NCBI GenBank assembly: GCA_938036655.1
Contig: CALHQS010000063.1
Location: 1 to 16,689 of the forward strand
Origin: an uncultured Candidatus Altimarinota bacterium
GTDB taxonomy: Bacteria > Patescibacteriota > Gracilibacteria > BD1-5 > UBA2023
Direction: 5' to 3'
Length of the DNA: 16,689 bases
Each line of letters opens with the position of its first letter. The first letter of the stretch is position 1. This document shows positions 7,245-14,058 of the stretch, piece by piece. A model generated the notes under the pieces. That model saw nothing but the letters and a program-made list of their open reading frames with translations, had not been told where the DNA came from and did no database searches. Made by a program: the position numbers and the translations under genes.

Positions 7245-7272
7245 AGAGCGTACGCTCTCTTTTTCCTTTTTA
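7245..7272 (+). terminator. Terminator-like attenuator hairpin between rpmJ and rpsM
   Basis: The self-complementary AGAGCGTACGCTCT (7245-7258) folds into a short hairpin and is followed by CTTTTTCCTTTTT. The stem is short and the T-run interrupted, so partial termination is more likely than a full stop; it would set infA-rpmJ output apart from the genes after it. Confidence 0.5.
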
Positions 7273-7300
7273 CACAATTCTAAATTTTAATTATTCCTCT

Positions 7301-7666
7301 ATGGCTCGTATTGCTGGTGTAAATCTTCCAGATGGAAAACACGCAGAAATTTCTCTGATGTATCTTTTTGGTGTGGGTCGTTCCCTTGCGCAGAAAATCC
7401 TTACAAAAGTAGGAATTGCGTGGAATAAAAAAATGGGCGATCTTACAGAAGAAGAGCTCGACCTTATCCGTGCCGAGCTAAAAAATTACATTATTGAAGG
7501 TGATCTTCGTCGTGAAATCGCTGGAAATATTAAAACACTTCAAGAAATCGGTTCATACCGCGGAAGTCGCCACAAAAAGCGTCTCCCAGTGCGTGGACAA
7601 CGAACAAAAACAAACGCTCGTACTCGTAAGGGTCGTGCTGTGACTGTTCAGAACAAAAAGAAATAA
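7301..7666 (+). CDS. rpsM: 30S ribosomal protein uS13
   Basis: uS13 sits in the head of the small subunit and contacts the large subunit and P-site tRNA. The 121-aa sequence begins MARIAGVNLP, has the helix-two-turn-helix core with GVGRSLAQKIL, and ends in the conserved basic tail LPVRGQRTKTNARTRKG. Length is normal. The start is preceded by TCTAAATTT (7279-7287) and a pyrimidine-rich leader. No in-frame TGA. Confidence 0.98.
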   Translation: MARIAGVNLPDGKHAEISLMYLFGVGRSLAQKILTKVGIAWNKKMGDLTEEELDLIRAELKNYIIEGDLRREIAGNIKTLQEIGSYRGSRHKKRLPVRGQRTKTNARTRKGRAVTVQNKKK

Positions 7667-7681
7667 TATACTTAGTATATT
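7665..7681 (+). repeat. Small hairpin between rpsM and rpsK
   Basis: AATATAC (7665-7671) pairs with GTATATT (7675-7681) over a TTA loop, starting in the rpsM stop codon. It has seven mostly A-T pairs and no T-run; any role is speculative. Confidence 0.4.
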
Positions 7682-7712
7682 CTTGTTATAAATTTTAAAA
7701 TATTATATTTAT

Positions 7713-8105
7713 ATGGCAAAAGCTACTCTTCGCCGCTCAAAAAAAACGCGTAGAAATGTTCCAGAAGTAAATGTTTTCATCACTGCCACTCTGAACAATA
7801 CTCATGTGGTAGTATCTTCTCTTGAAGGGGAAGTGCTTACTTGGGCAACAGGTGGAAGCTCTGGATTTAAAGGTGCTCGTGAAGCAACTCCTTATGCTGC
7901 TCAGATGACGAGTGAAAATGCGGTTGCAAAAGCAAAAACTTTGCACTCAGTAGAACGTGCACATGTATACGTAAAAGGTATTGGTGCCGGTCGTGAACAG
8001 GCAGTTCGTGGAGTATCAAACACTGGAGTTGAACTTCTTGCGATTTATGATGTAACGCCAGTTCCTCACAATGGTTGTCGAAAGCCTAAGGCTCGAAAAC
8101 TCTAA
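7713..8105 (+). CDS. rpsK: 30S ribosomal protein uS11
   Basis: uS11 lies on the platform of the small subunit near the mRNA exit. The 130-aa protein has NVFITATLNNTHVVVSS, the GAREATPYAAQ helix, YVKGIGAGREQAVRG, and the conserved C-terminal VTPVPHNGCRKPKARKL. Length and position between uS13 and uS4 are as in the alpha operon of other bacteria. No in-frame TGA; the leader is A/T-rich with no Shine-Dalgarno sequence. Confidence 0.98.
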   Translation: MAKATLRRSKKTRRNVPEVNVFITATLNNTHVVVSSLEGEVLTWATGGSSGFKGAREATPYAAQMTSENAVAKAKTLHSVERAHVYVKGIGAGREQAVRGVSNTGVELLAIYDVTPVPHNGCRKPKARKL

Positions 8106-8157
8106 TTTTTATTTTACAGTTTTCTGTATTTCATAATATCTAAATTTAATTCTCTAT

Positions 8158-8781
8158 ATGCGTTATACGGGACCAAAAATGAAGCTCTGTCGTCGTGAGG
8201 GGTACAACCTCTTCGGTACAGAAAAGTACAACCTTGAGAACAATCACCGTCGTGTAAAGCGTGGTGGAAAACTCTCTGAATATGGGGTTCAGCTTCGAAA
8301 AAAACAAGCCGCTAAGCGTCAATACGCTCTTTCTGAAAAACAATTTAGAAAGTACTATCAGCAGGCTACAAAAGTGGTAGATATGACAACAGCTGATGCA
8401 ATGCTTCGTTCACTTGAACTTCGCCTTGATACTGTAGTTCTTCGCTCTAATATTGCACGTACTATCATGCAGGCTCGCCAGTGTGTGAACCATGCTCACT
8501 TCTTGGTAAATGGAAAAAAAGTTAATATTCCTTCATACCAGGTTCGTGTTGGTGATGTAATTACTGTGAAAGAAAAGCTCAAAGAATCTCCACTTTACAA
8601 GACTCTTGTTGAAGAATTTGCAGAATTCTCAAAGAAAAATTCAGATGCAACTGTAACCAACGCAAAATGGCTTTCAGTTGATCCAAAAAAACTTACAATC
8701 ACTGTTACGGCTCTTCCAGAAAATGGTGATTTTGATAAAATGATTGACGCACAAAGAATTGTGGAATTTTACTCAAAATAA
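8158..8781 (+). CDS. rpsD: 30S ribosomal protein uS4
   Basis: uS4 nucleates 30S assembly by binding 16S rRNA and, in enterobacteria, represses its own operon. This 207-aa version begins MRYTGPKMKLCRREG, keeps the YGVQLRKKQAAKRQY stretch and has the S4 RNA-binding domain at about 95-160 (LELRLDTVVLRSNIA, VRVGDVITVKEK). Only one cysteine remains in the N-terminal part, so it is a zinc-free (C-) form. Start ATG 8158 follows TCTAAATTT (8139-8147) and a pyrimidine-rich leader. No in-frame TGA. Confidence 0.98.
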   Translation: MRYTGPKMKLCRREGYNLFGTEKYNLENNHRRVKRGGKLSEYGVQLRKKQAAKRQYALSEKQFRKYYQQATKVVDMTTADAMLRSLELRLDTVVLRSNIARTIMQARQCVNHAHFLVNGKKVNIPSYQVRVGDVITVKEKLKESPLYKTLVEEFAEFSKKNSDATVTNAKWLSVDPKKLTITVTALPENGDFDKMIDAQRIVEFYSK

Positions 8782-8834
8782 TTCTCATTCTGTCACATTT
8801 TCATTTTTAGTTCTCTTTCTATCGTCCTCTCTTT

Positions 8835-9812
8835 ATGCACACAATTCATACCGTCATTGGAGTACCAAAAATTTCTCAAGAGGTACTTTCTGAAAATGAG
8901 GCGACATTTACTATTGATCCACTTCCAAATGGATACGGTGTAACTCTCGGAAATTCTCTTCGTCGAGTTATGCTTTCGTCAATCCCTGGAACGCGAGTAA
9001 CAGGCGTAAAAATCGCTGGAGTTTCTCACGAATATGCAACACTTCCAGGTGTACACGACTCAGTTCTTGATATTCTTTTGAATCTTAAAGGATTGGTGGT
9101 TGAAAAACCAGATTCTGGTGTTGAATGGATTACTCTTTCCAAAAAAGAACCAGGAATCGTTACGGCAGGAGATATTACAGAAGCTGGTGGAATTAAAGTT
9201 CTCAATCCAGATATGTATATCACAAGCCTTGATGCTGGATTCTCACTCGACATTCAGATTCGTGTAGAAAAAAATGTAGGATACGCAAGTATTGAACATT
9301 TGAAAAATATCGAAGAAGATCCAAATCTCTTGGTGGTGGATGCAAATTTCTCACCAGTATTGAATGTAAAATACACAGTAGAAAATGCTCGCTACGGAGA
9401 AATCACAAACCTTGATGCTCTTCATATCACTATCAAAACAAATGGAGTTATGTCTCCTGCTGATGTAGTGAAATTTTCAGGGAAAATGCTTGAATCATAC
9501 TTTGCTCTTTTCAATGAAGAAGCACTCCAAGTTGGTGGTGAATTTATTGCAAATATTCGTGAAGTGATCGAACGAGAAAAGCAAGAAGTGAAGGCAGATC
9601 TCGAAAAAGAAACATACACTCCAATCGAGATTATGGGACTTTCACCTCGTACACTTAATGCCCTTGTAAATGGAGATATTCTCTCTATCGAACAATTGGC
9701 AAAATGTACAGAAGCGAAACTTTCTTCTATTAAAGGTTTTGGTCGCAAGGCTATGACAGAAGTTCGTGAAGCGCTTGCTGCTCGTGGGCTCAAGCTTTTG
9801 GGCGACGATTAA
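8835..9812 (+). CDS. rpoA: DNA-directed RNA polymerase subunit alpha
   Basis: The alpha subunit dimerises to nucleate RNA polymerase assembly. The 325-aa protein has the N-terminal assembly domain (about 1-235) with FTIDPLPNGYGVTLGNSLRRVMLSS. A linker follows, then the C-terminal domain from about 262 with LSPRTLNALVNGDI and IKGFGRKAMTEV. Arg272 and Asn275 occupy the positions of the E. coli DNA-contact residues R265 and N268, so UP-element recognition is plausible. Length is typical. Placement between uS4 and bL17 is the standard alpha-operon order. No in-frame TGA; leader pyrimidine-rich. Confidence 0.98.
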   Translation: MHTIHTVIGVPKISQEVLSENEATFTIDPLPNGYGVTLGNSLRRVMLSSIPGTRVTGVKIAGVSHEYATLPGVHDSVLDILLNLKGLVVEKPDSGVEWITLSKKEPGIVTAGDITEAGGIKVLNPDMYITSLDAGFSLDIQIRVEKNVGYASIEHLKNIEEDPNLLVVDANFSPVLNVKYTVENARYGEITNLDALHITIKTNGVMSPADVVKFSGKMLESYFALFNEEALQVGGEFIANIREVIEREKQEVKADLEKETYTPIEIMGLSPRTLNALVNGDILSIEQLAKCTEAKLSSIKGFGRKAMTEVREALAARGLKLLGDD

Positions 9813-9849
9813 TTAAAAGAATTCAATTTTATTTTCATATTTACTCTCT

Positions 9850-10209
9850 ATGCGTCATCGAGTTAAAAAACATCTTCACCTCAACGGAAAAGATAAGGCA
9901 CATCGAAAAAGCGTTGTTCGCAATTTGACAACAGCTCTCTTTGAACACGGAGCTATTACTACTACAAAAAAGCGCGCACTTGCGATCGTTCCAGTAGTAG
10001 AAGGTCTTATTGAACTTGCAAAGGGTGATCATACTGAATACAACAAAATTCGCCTTATTGCTCCACAGGTTTTTACAGAAAAATCATCTCGTGAAGTATT
10101 AAAAGCAGGGGAGACTTACAAGGATCGAACGGGTGGATATACTCGTATTACTCCGCTCAAATACCGAGATGGAGATAGTGCTATTCTTGTGAAGATTGAA
10201 CTTGTTTAG
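9850..10209 (+). CDS. rplQ: 50S ribosomal protein bL17
   Basis: bL17 lies near the polypeptide exit tunnel of the large subunit. The 119-aa product starts MRHRVKKHLHLNGKDKAHRK, continues with VRNLTTALFEHGAITTT, and ends GYTRITPLKYRDGDSAILVKIEL, matching the compact bacterial family. It directly follows rpoA as in other bacteria and ends in TAG. No in-frame TGA. Confidence 0.97.
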   Translation: MRHRVKKHLHLNGKDKAHRKSVVRNLTTALFEHGAITTTKKRALAIVPVVEGLIELAKGDHTEYNKIRLIAPQVFTEKSSREVLKAGETYKDRTGGYTRITPLKYRDGDSAILVKIELV

Positions 10210-10250
10210 TTCTCGGAATATTATTTTCTCAATTCTAAATTTTCTCTTTT

Positions 10251-10682
10251 ATGAAAACTCTTGTTTCAAAGCAAATCCCTGGAAATGAGCGTCCTTGGTT
10301 TGTGGTTGATGCCGCAGATCAGACTCTTGGTCGACTTGCCACAGTGATTGCTAAAAAACTTTCAGGACGTGATCGTGTAGACTTTACTCCGCATATCGAC
10401 AATGGTGCATACATCGTTGTGATTAATGCTGAAAAAATTGCCGTTACTGGTACAAAAGAAGAAGTAAAGCTTTATCGTACACACTCTGGTTATATGGGTG
10501 GTTTGAAAGAAACAACTCTCGCGGATATGCGAAAACTCAATCCGGCACACATTATTTCTCATGCAGTTTCTGGAATGCTTCCAAAAAATAAACTTCGTGA
10601 AAAAATGCTTGATCGATTGAAAGTTGTTACCGGAGCAGAACACCAGTATGCTGCTCAGAAACCTGAAACTCTCTCTTTATAA
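10251..10682 (+). CDS. rplM: 50S ribosomal protein uL13
   Basis: uL13 is an early assembly protein of the large subunit. The 143-aa sequence has PWFVVDAADQTLGRLATVIA, the FTPHIDNGAYIVVINAEKI core, YRTHSGYMGGLKE, and AVSGMLPKNKLREKML near the C-terminus. It pairs with rpsI as in most bacteria, but here the pair continues the alpha operon without a terminator. The start has TCTAAATTT (10234-10242) upstream. No in-frame TGA. Confidence 0.98.
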   Translation: MKTLVSKQIPGNERPWFVVDAADQTLGRLATVIAKKLSGRDRVDFTPHIDNGAYIVVINAEKIAVTGTKEEVKLYRTHSGYMGGLKETTLADMRKLNPAHIISHAVSGMLPKNKLREKMLDRLKVVTGAEHQYAAQKPETLSL

Positions 10683-10700
10683 TTTTTTCTCCTTTATTTT

Positions 10701-11096
10701 ATGTCAGCGAAAAAATATTCTTATGCCGTTGGTCGTCGAAAGTCTGCTGTTGCACAGGTTCGTCTTTTTGCAGGAAAAGGTGAATCTACTATCAATGGTA
10801 AGGCAGTAGATGGATACGTACATCGTGCAGACCTATTTCATACAATTTATGCTCCTCTCAAAACTGCAGGAGTGTATGACGGGTTTCATTTTGAGGCAAA
10901 AGTTTCTGGTTCAGGAGAAGCATCTCAGGCTGAAGCTATTCGTCATGGAATTGCTCGTGCTTTGGTGGTTGCTGATGAAAATCTTAAACAAACTCTACGT
11001 GGATCAGGGTTCCTTACTCGTGATGCTCGTAAGGTAGAAAGAAAAAAGCCAGGTCTCAAGAAAGCGAGAAAATCTCCATCTTGGTCAAAGCGTTAA
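10701..11096 (+). CDS. rpsI: 30S ribosomal protein uS9
   Basis: uS9 sits in the head of the small subunit, and its C-terminal tail reaches P-site tRNA. The 131-aa protein has YAVGRRKSAVAQVRLFAGKG, the GGx-type region SGSGEASQAEAIRHGIARAL, LTRDARKVERKKPGLKKARK and the terminal SWSKR whose last Arg contacts tRNA. It starts 18 bases after rplM. No in-frame TGA. Confidence 0.98.
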   Translation: MSAKKYSYAVGRRKSAVAQVRLFAGKGESTINGKAVDGYVHRADLFHTIYAPLKTAGVYDGFHFEAKVSGSGEASQAEAIRHGIARALVVADENLKQTLRGSGFLTRDARKVERKKPGLKKARKSPSWSKR

Positions 11097-11132
11097 TTTC
11101 TTGTATAACAGATATTTTAAAACTCAAAAACT

Positions 11133-11552
11133 ATGCCTACAATTAGTCAGCTTGTTCGCTCAAAGCGAAAAGATAAAACTCGTAAGAGTAAGTCTCCAGC
11201 ACTTCAGTTTAATCGAAATTCTTTGAAAAAAGAAATGAACGAACTTCCAGCTCCTCAGCGTCGTGGTGTTTGTCTTAAGGTGTATACAATGACTCCAAAA
11301 AAACCAAACTCTGCCCTCCGAAAGGTTGCAAAAGTTCGCCTTACAAATGGTTATGAAGTGATTGGATATATTGGTGGTGAAGGACACAATCTTCAAGAAC
11401 ACTCTGTAGTAATGCTTCGTGGTGGTCGTGTGAAAGACCTTCCAGGTGTGCGTTACCATATTGTTCGTGGAGTTCTTGACTGTCAGGGTGTTGAAAAGCG
11501 CGGTCAGTCTCGTTCACTATATGGTACAAAAAAACCAAAAGCAAAAAAATAA
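11133..11552 (+). CDS. rpsL: 30S ribosomal protein uS12
   Basis: uS12 shapes the decoding centre. The 139-aa protein has the fully conserved TPKKPNSALRKVAKVRLTNG (streptomycin-site lysines intact) and GGRVKDLPGVRYHIVRG. It is followed by rpsG, the first pair of the str operon, but fusA and tuf do not follow here. A weak promoter-like pair (TTGGTC, 17 bases, TATAAC) overlaps the end of rpsI, so extra transcription may enter. No in-frame TGA. Confidence 0.98.
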   Translation: MPTISQLVRSKRKDKTRKSKSPALQFNRNSLKKEMNELPAPQRRGVCLKVYTMTPKKPNSALRKVAKVRLTNGYEVIGYIGGEGHNLQEHSVVMLRGGRVKDLPGVRYHIVRGVLDCQGVEKRGQSRSLYGTKKPKAKK

Positions 11553-11553
11553 A

Positions 11554-11569
11554 ATAGCACTGCTATAAT
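11554..11569 (+). promoter_or_regulatory. Extended -10 box overlapping a hairpin upstream of rpsG
   Basis: ATAGC (11554-11558) and GCTAT (11562-11566) form a small hairpin that overlaps TGCTATAAT (11561-11569), a perfect extended -10. No -35 is seen. A start here would give an rpsG leader of about 20 bases. Confidence 0.4.
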
Positions 11570-11595
11570 TACTTCAAAACATTAACATTTTATTT

Positions 11596-12051
11596 ATGAG
11601 TACAAAAGGAAGTGTTTCATTTGCAACACAGAACGAGCGCATTCAGAAATTTGTCAACTACTTGATGAAAAATGGAAAAAAGACGCTCGCGTACAAAATC
11701 CTCAATAATACTTTTGACATTCTTCGTGAAAAAGGATACACAAATCCTGAAGAAATTTTCGACAAGGCAGTAGACAATACTATGCCAAAGATCGAATGTC
11801 GTCCAAAGCGAGTAGGTGGTTCTATCTACCAGGTTCCTATGGATGTTCCAGCTGGTCGTCAGTTTGCATTGGCTTCTCGTTGGATTCTTGGAGCGGCTCG
11901 TTCAAAAGACGGAAAGGATTTTGCTCATTTTCTTGCGCAAGAACTTATTGATGCTGCGACTGAAACTGGTACAGCGTTCAAGAAAAAACTTGATGTATAC
12001 AAAATGGCAGAAGCCAACAAGGCGTTCGCTCGCTTTGCTAACAATCGATAA
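11596..12051 (+). CDS. rpsG: 30S ribosomal protein uS7
   Basis: uS7 initiates assembly of the 30S head and lines the E site. The 151-aa protein includes VNYLMKNGKKTLAYKIL, the beta-hairpin region with RPKRVGGSIYQVPMDVP, ALASRWILGAAR, and the C-terminal helix KLDVYKMAEANKAFARF. It is close to normal length. No in-frame TGA. It follows rpsL as in the str operon and is followed by rpmA, which is unusual. Confidence 0.98.
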   Translation: MSTKGSVSFATQNERIQKFVNYLMKNGKKTLAYKILNNTFDILREKGYTNPEEIFDKAVDNTMPKIECRPKRVGGSIYQVPMDVPAGRQFALASRWILGAARSKDGKDFAHFLAQELIDAATETGTAFKKKLDVYKMAEANKAFARFANNR

Positions 12052-12086
12052 TTTATTATCTTGATTATTTAATAATTTAATTAATT

Positions 12087-12359
12087 ATGGCTCATAAAAA
12101 AGCGATGGGTTCGACCGCCAATGGTCGAGACTCGGTGGCGAAACGACTTGGTGTAAAAATCTATGGTGGTCAGCCTGCTCTTGCTGGAAATATTATTGTT
12201 CGCCAGAAAGGAAATACTTTTTGGGCAGGACAGGGAGTATCTCAGGGTAATGATTATACTCTTTTCGCTACTCGTGATGGTGTAGTACAATTCCAGGAAC
12301 GACGCCGTACTCGTTTTGACGGACGAGTATACCGTGATATTTATGTTTCAGTTGTATAA
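12087..12359 (+). CDS. rpmA: 50S ribosomal protein bL27
   Basis: bL27 reaches with its N-terminal tail toward the peptidyl transferase centre. The 90-aa product starts MAHKKAMGSTANGRDSVAKR and has LAGNIIVRQKGNTFWAGQGV and DYTLFATRDGVVQF, all family signatures. It begins directly with MAHKK, so no N-terminal cleavage extension of the Firmicutes type is present. Its usual partner rplU (L21) is not next to it. No in-frame TGA. Confidence 0.97.
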   Translation: MAHKKAMGSTANGRDSVAKRLGVKIYGGQPALAGNIIVRQKGNTFWAGQGVSQGNDYTLFATRDGVVQFQERRRTRFDGRVYRDIYVSVV

Positions 12360-12388
12360 TTTGAAATTTTCTTTAACCATTTTTTAGT

Positions 12389-12625
12389 ATGACTTTTTCA
12401 AAAAAACAACTTTCTCGAGTTCGCGGACGAAAGCGTTATGCAGCGTGGCTTCGCCTTAATGCTACTCGCCTCGAAAATCTTTCATCTTCACTTCAGTACA
12501 ATGAAGCGGGTGAAGCAGTAGCTCTTGCGCACTTTGCATCTCCAATTACTGGTGAATACAAAGGGCGAAAAGTTATCCGTGTAAAAACAGGTCGAGGAAA
12601 GACTCCAAGCGTTATTCGCGCGTAA
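12389..12625 (+). CDS. rpmF: Zinc-less 50S ribosomal protein bL32
   Basis: This 78-aa basic protein is best read as a divergent bL32. The C-terminal half aligns without gaps to the family's second zinc knuckle: AHFASPITGEYKGRKVI (47-63) against the usual HRVCPxCGYYKGREVI, with Ser51 and Thr54 in place of the two cysteines and Pro52, Gly55 and YKGR kept. The N-terminal SKKQLSRVRGRKRYA fits the KKKTSKSRRDMRRA region, and an SSS stretch (32-34) stands where the first CxxC is expected. The protein contains no cysteine at all. It is longer than usual by a GRGKTPSVIRA tail. Position just upstream of nusB-rnc also fits, since rpmF lies near rnc in many bacteria. It is the last gene before the operon terminator. 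Confidence 0.8.
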   Translation: MTFSKKQLSRVRGRKRYAAWLRLNATRLENLSSSLQYNEAGEAVALAHFASPITGEYKGRKVIRVKTGRGKTPSVIRA

Positions 12626-12687
12626 TTCTTGAAAGAATTTTTCCATACTCCCGAACCACTTCGGGAGTATTCTTAATTTTTTCAGCT
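12624..12687 (+). terminator. Double terminator of the ribosomal operon
   Basis: A weak stem AATTCT/AGAATT with loop TGAA (12624-12639) plus T-run is followed by a strong 11-bp stem, ATACTCCCGAA (12645-12655) with TTCGGGAGTAT (12660-12670), loop CCAC, then TCTTAATTTTTT. The second is the most stable hairpin in the window. Confidence 0.88.
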
Positions 12688-12709
12688 TTGTTCTTTAAAA
12701 TTTTTGATT

Positions 12710-13186
12710 ATGCTTTCTTCTCGACGCAGTACTCGTGCTTTTTTGTTGCAGGTTTTGTATTCTGATATTTTTGTTTCGCAATCAGAAAATAATCTTGATA
12801 TTTTCAGAGAAACCTATCGAGATGAAAGTTTTTATCAAAATATTGACGAATTATATTTTTCTCGTATGCGTGAAAATATTCACGCAAATATGGCGTCATT
12901 GATGGCTATTATTTCAGAATTTGCTGGCAAATTCGACATTGAGACGATGCCGAAAATTCATGTGATTATTCTCATGATCGCTCTTTCAGAAATGCTTTAT
13001 TGGAACAAAAACGTGCCAGAAGATTTTATTGATGAAAAAATCAGTATCAATGAAGCGATTGAGCTTGCGAAGCGTTTTTCTGATGATGCGGGTGCAAAAT
13101 TTATCAATGGTGCCCTCGGGAATTTTATCAAAAATCGCGAAGCATTTCAAAAAAATCCTGTGAAAAATTATCAATTTTTTTCCTAA
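12710..13186 (+). CDS. nusB: Transcription antitermination factor NusB
   Basis: NusB is the all-helical protein that binds boxA RNA with S10 in rRNA antitermination complexes. The 158-aa product starts MLSSRRSTRAFLLQVLYS, matching the RRxAREfALQaLY signature, and ends in the conserved SINEAIELAKRFSDDAGAKF and FINGALGNFI helices. I chose ATG 12710 over an in-frame TTG at 12704 because ATG is used by all neighbours. It overlaps nothing upstream, following the double terminator by about 25 bases, and is separated from rnc by only 3 bases, so the two are probably translated together. No clear promoter is visible (TAAAAT at 12696-12701 is a weak -10). Confidence 0.93.
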   Translation: MLSSRRSTRAFLLQVLYSDIFVSQSENNLDIFRETYRDESFYQNIDELYFSRMRENIHANMASLMAIISEFAGKFDIETMPKIHVIILMIALSEMLYWNKNVPEDFIDEKISINEAIELAKRFSDDAGAKFINGALGNFIKNREAFQKNPVKNYQFFS

Positions 13187-13189
13187 AAT

Positions 13190-13960
13190 ATGCCAAAAAC
13201 TTCACTGCGTTTTACACGATGAGAATTTGAGGAGCGGGTACTTGATTTTTTAAAAAAACTTGATCTCTCGCCTCAAAATCCACAACTTTTTTTTACGGCT
13301 TTTGTGCATCGAAGTGTGCTCAATGAAGCGACTTATTTGTATGAAGATTCTAACGAGCGCCTCGAATTTTTGGGTGATGCAGTGTTGGAACTTTCGATTA
13401 CAGAGCGATTATTTCAAGATTTTCCTAAAAAACCCGAAGGCGAGTTGACCGACATTCGTTCGGCAGTGGTGCGCGGTCGCAATCTTGCGATGGTTGCCAA
13501 AAGATTGGGGATGTCCGAAGTGATTCAGCTTTCTCGCGGAGAATTTCGCGTAGCGGGTCATGAAAATCCATATATTTTGGCTAATGCTGTCGAGGCACTT
13601 ATTGGTGCGATGTATCTCGATTTTGGCTTTGAAGTCGCCAAAAAATGGATTATTGAAAATATTTATTCGATGCTGGACGAGATTATGTCACGCGGGCTGT
13701 ATGTGGATCCGAAATCATATCTACAAGAATTGACGCAAGAACTTTGGGGACAATTGCCGACCTATCAAGTCGTTGCCGAAGAAGGACAAGATCACAACAA
13801 AACCTATGTGATTGATGTATTGCTTGGTGAATGTGTGTTGGGGCGTGGAAAGGGAACTTCCAAGAAAAAATGAGAACAAGACGCTGCTGAGAATGCTATT
13901 TCCAATCGCGAAACCTGGGAATCACAGGTTTGTATTCCACGAAAAATCTATCAAAAATAA
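13190..13960 (+). CDS. rnc: Ribonuclease III (two UGA glycine codons)
   Basis: RNase III cuts double-stranded RNA such as rRNA precursors. Read with UGA as glycine, the gene is 256 aa from ATG 13190 to TAA 13958-13960. TGA codons give Gly11 (13220-13222) and Gly228 (13871-13873); standard translation loses both ends. The catalytic motif NERLEFLGDAVLEL (55-68) supplies Glu59 and Asp63. A second motif, ILANAVEALIGAMYLD (129-144), supplies Glu135, but Asn132 stands where E. coli has the metal-binding Asp114. The dsRNA-binding domain (about 178-242) ends in GKGTSKKKGEQDAAENAI, where the UGA glycine sits between SKKK and EQ, matching the family pattern SKKxAEQxAA. The gene is 3 bases downstream of nusB and followed by a terminator. 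Confidence 0.95.
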
Positions 13961-13988
13961 AATAATCCTGACAAGAGGGTTATTTTTT
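13961..13988 (+). terminator. Terminator of nusB-rnc
   Basis: AATAATCCT (13961-13969) pairs with AGGGTTATT (13976-13984) with one G-T pair, and a T-run follows. It begins directly after the rnc stop codon. Confidence 0.8.
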
Positions 13989-14027
13989 GTAAAAAAATTT
14001 TTCTTTTTCAGATTTTTTTGTAAAATG

Positions 14028-14050
14028 GCAAATAATTTATAATTATTTGC
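14028..14050. promoter_or_regulatory. Perfect palindrome covering the -10 box of the membrane-protein gene
   Basis: GCAAATAATT (14028-14037) and AATTATTTGC (14041-14050) are perfect inverted repeats separated by TAT. The -10 sequence TATAAT (14038-14043) lies at the centre, and no T-run follows. A dimeric repressor bound here would block RNA polymerase, so an operator is the simplest reading; no good -35 is present. Confidence 0.55.
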
Positions 14051-14058
14051 AGACTACA

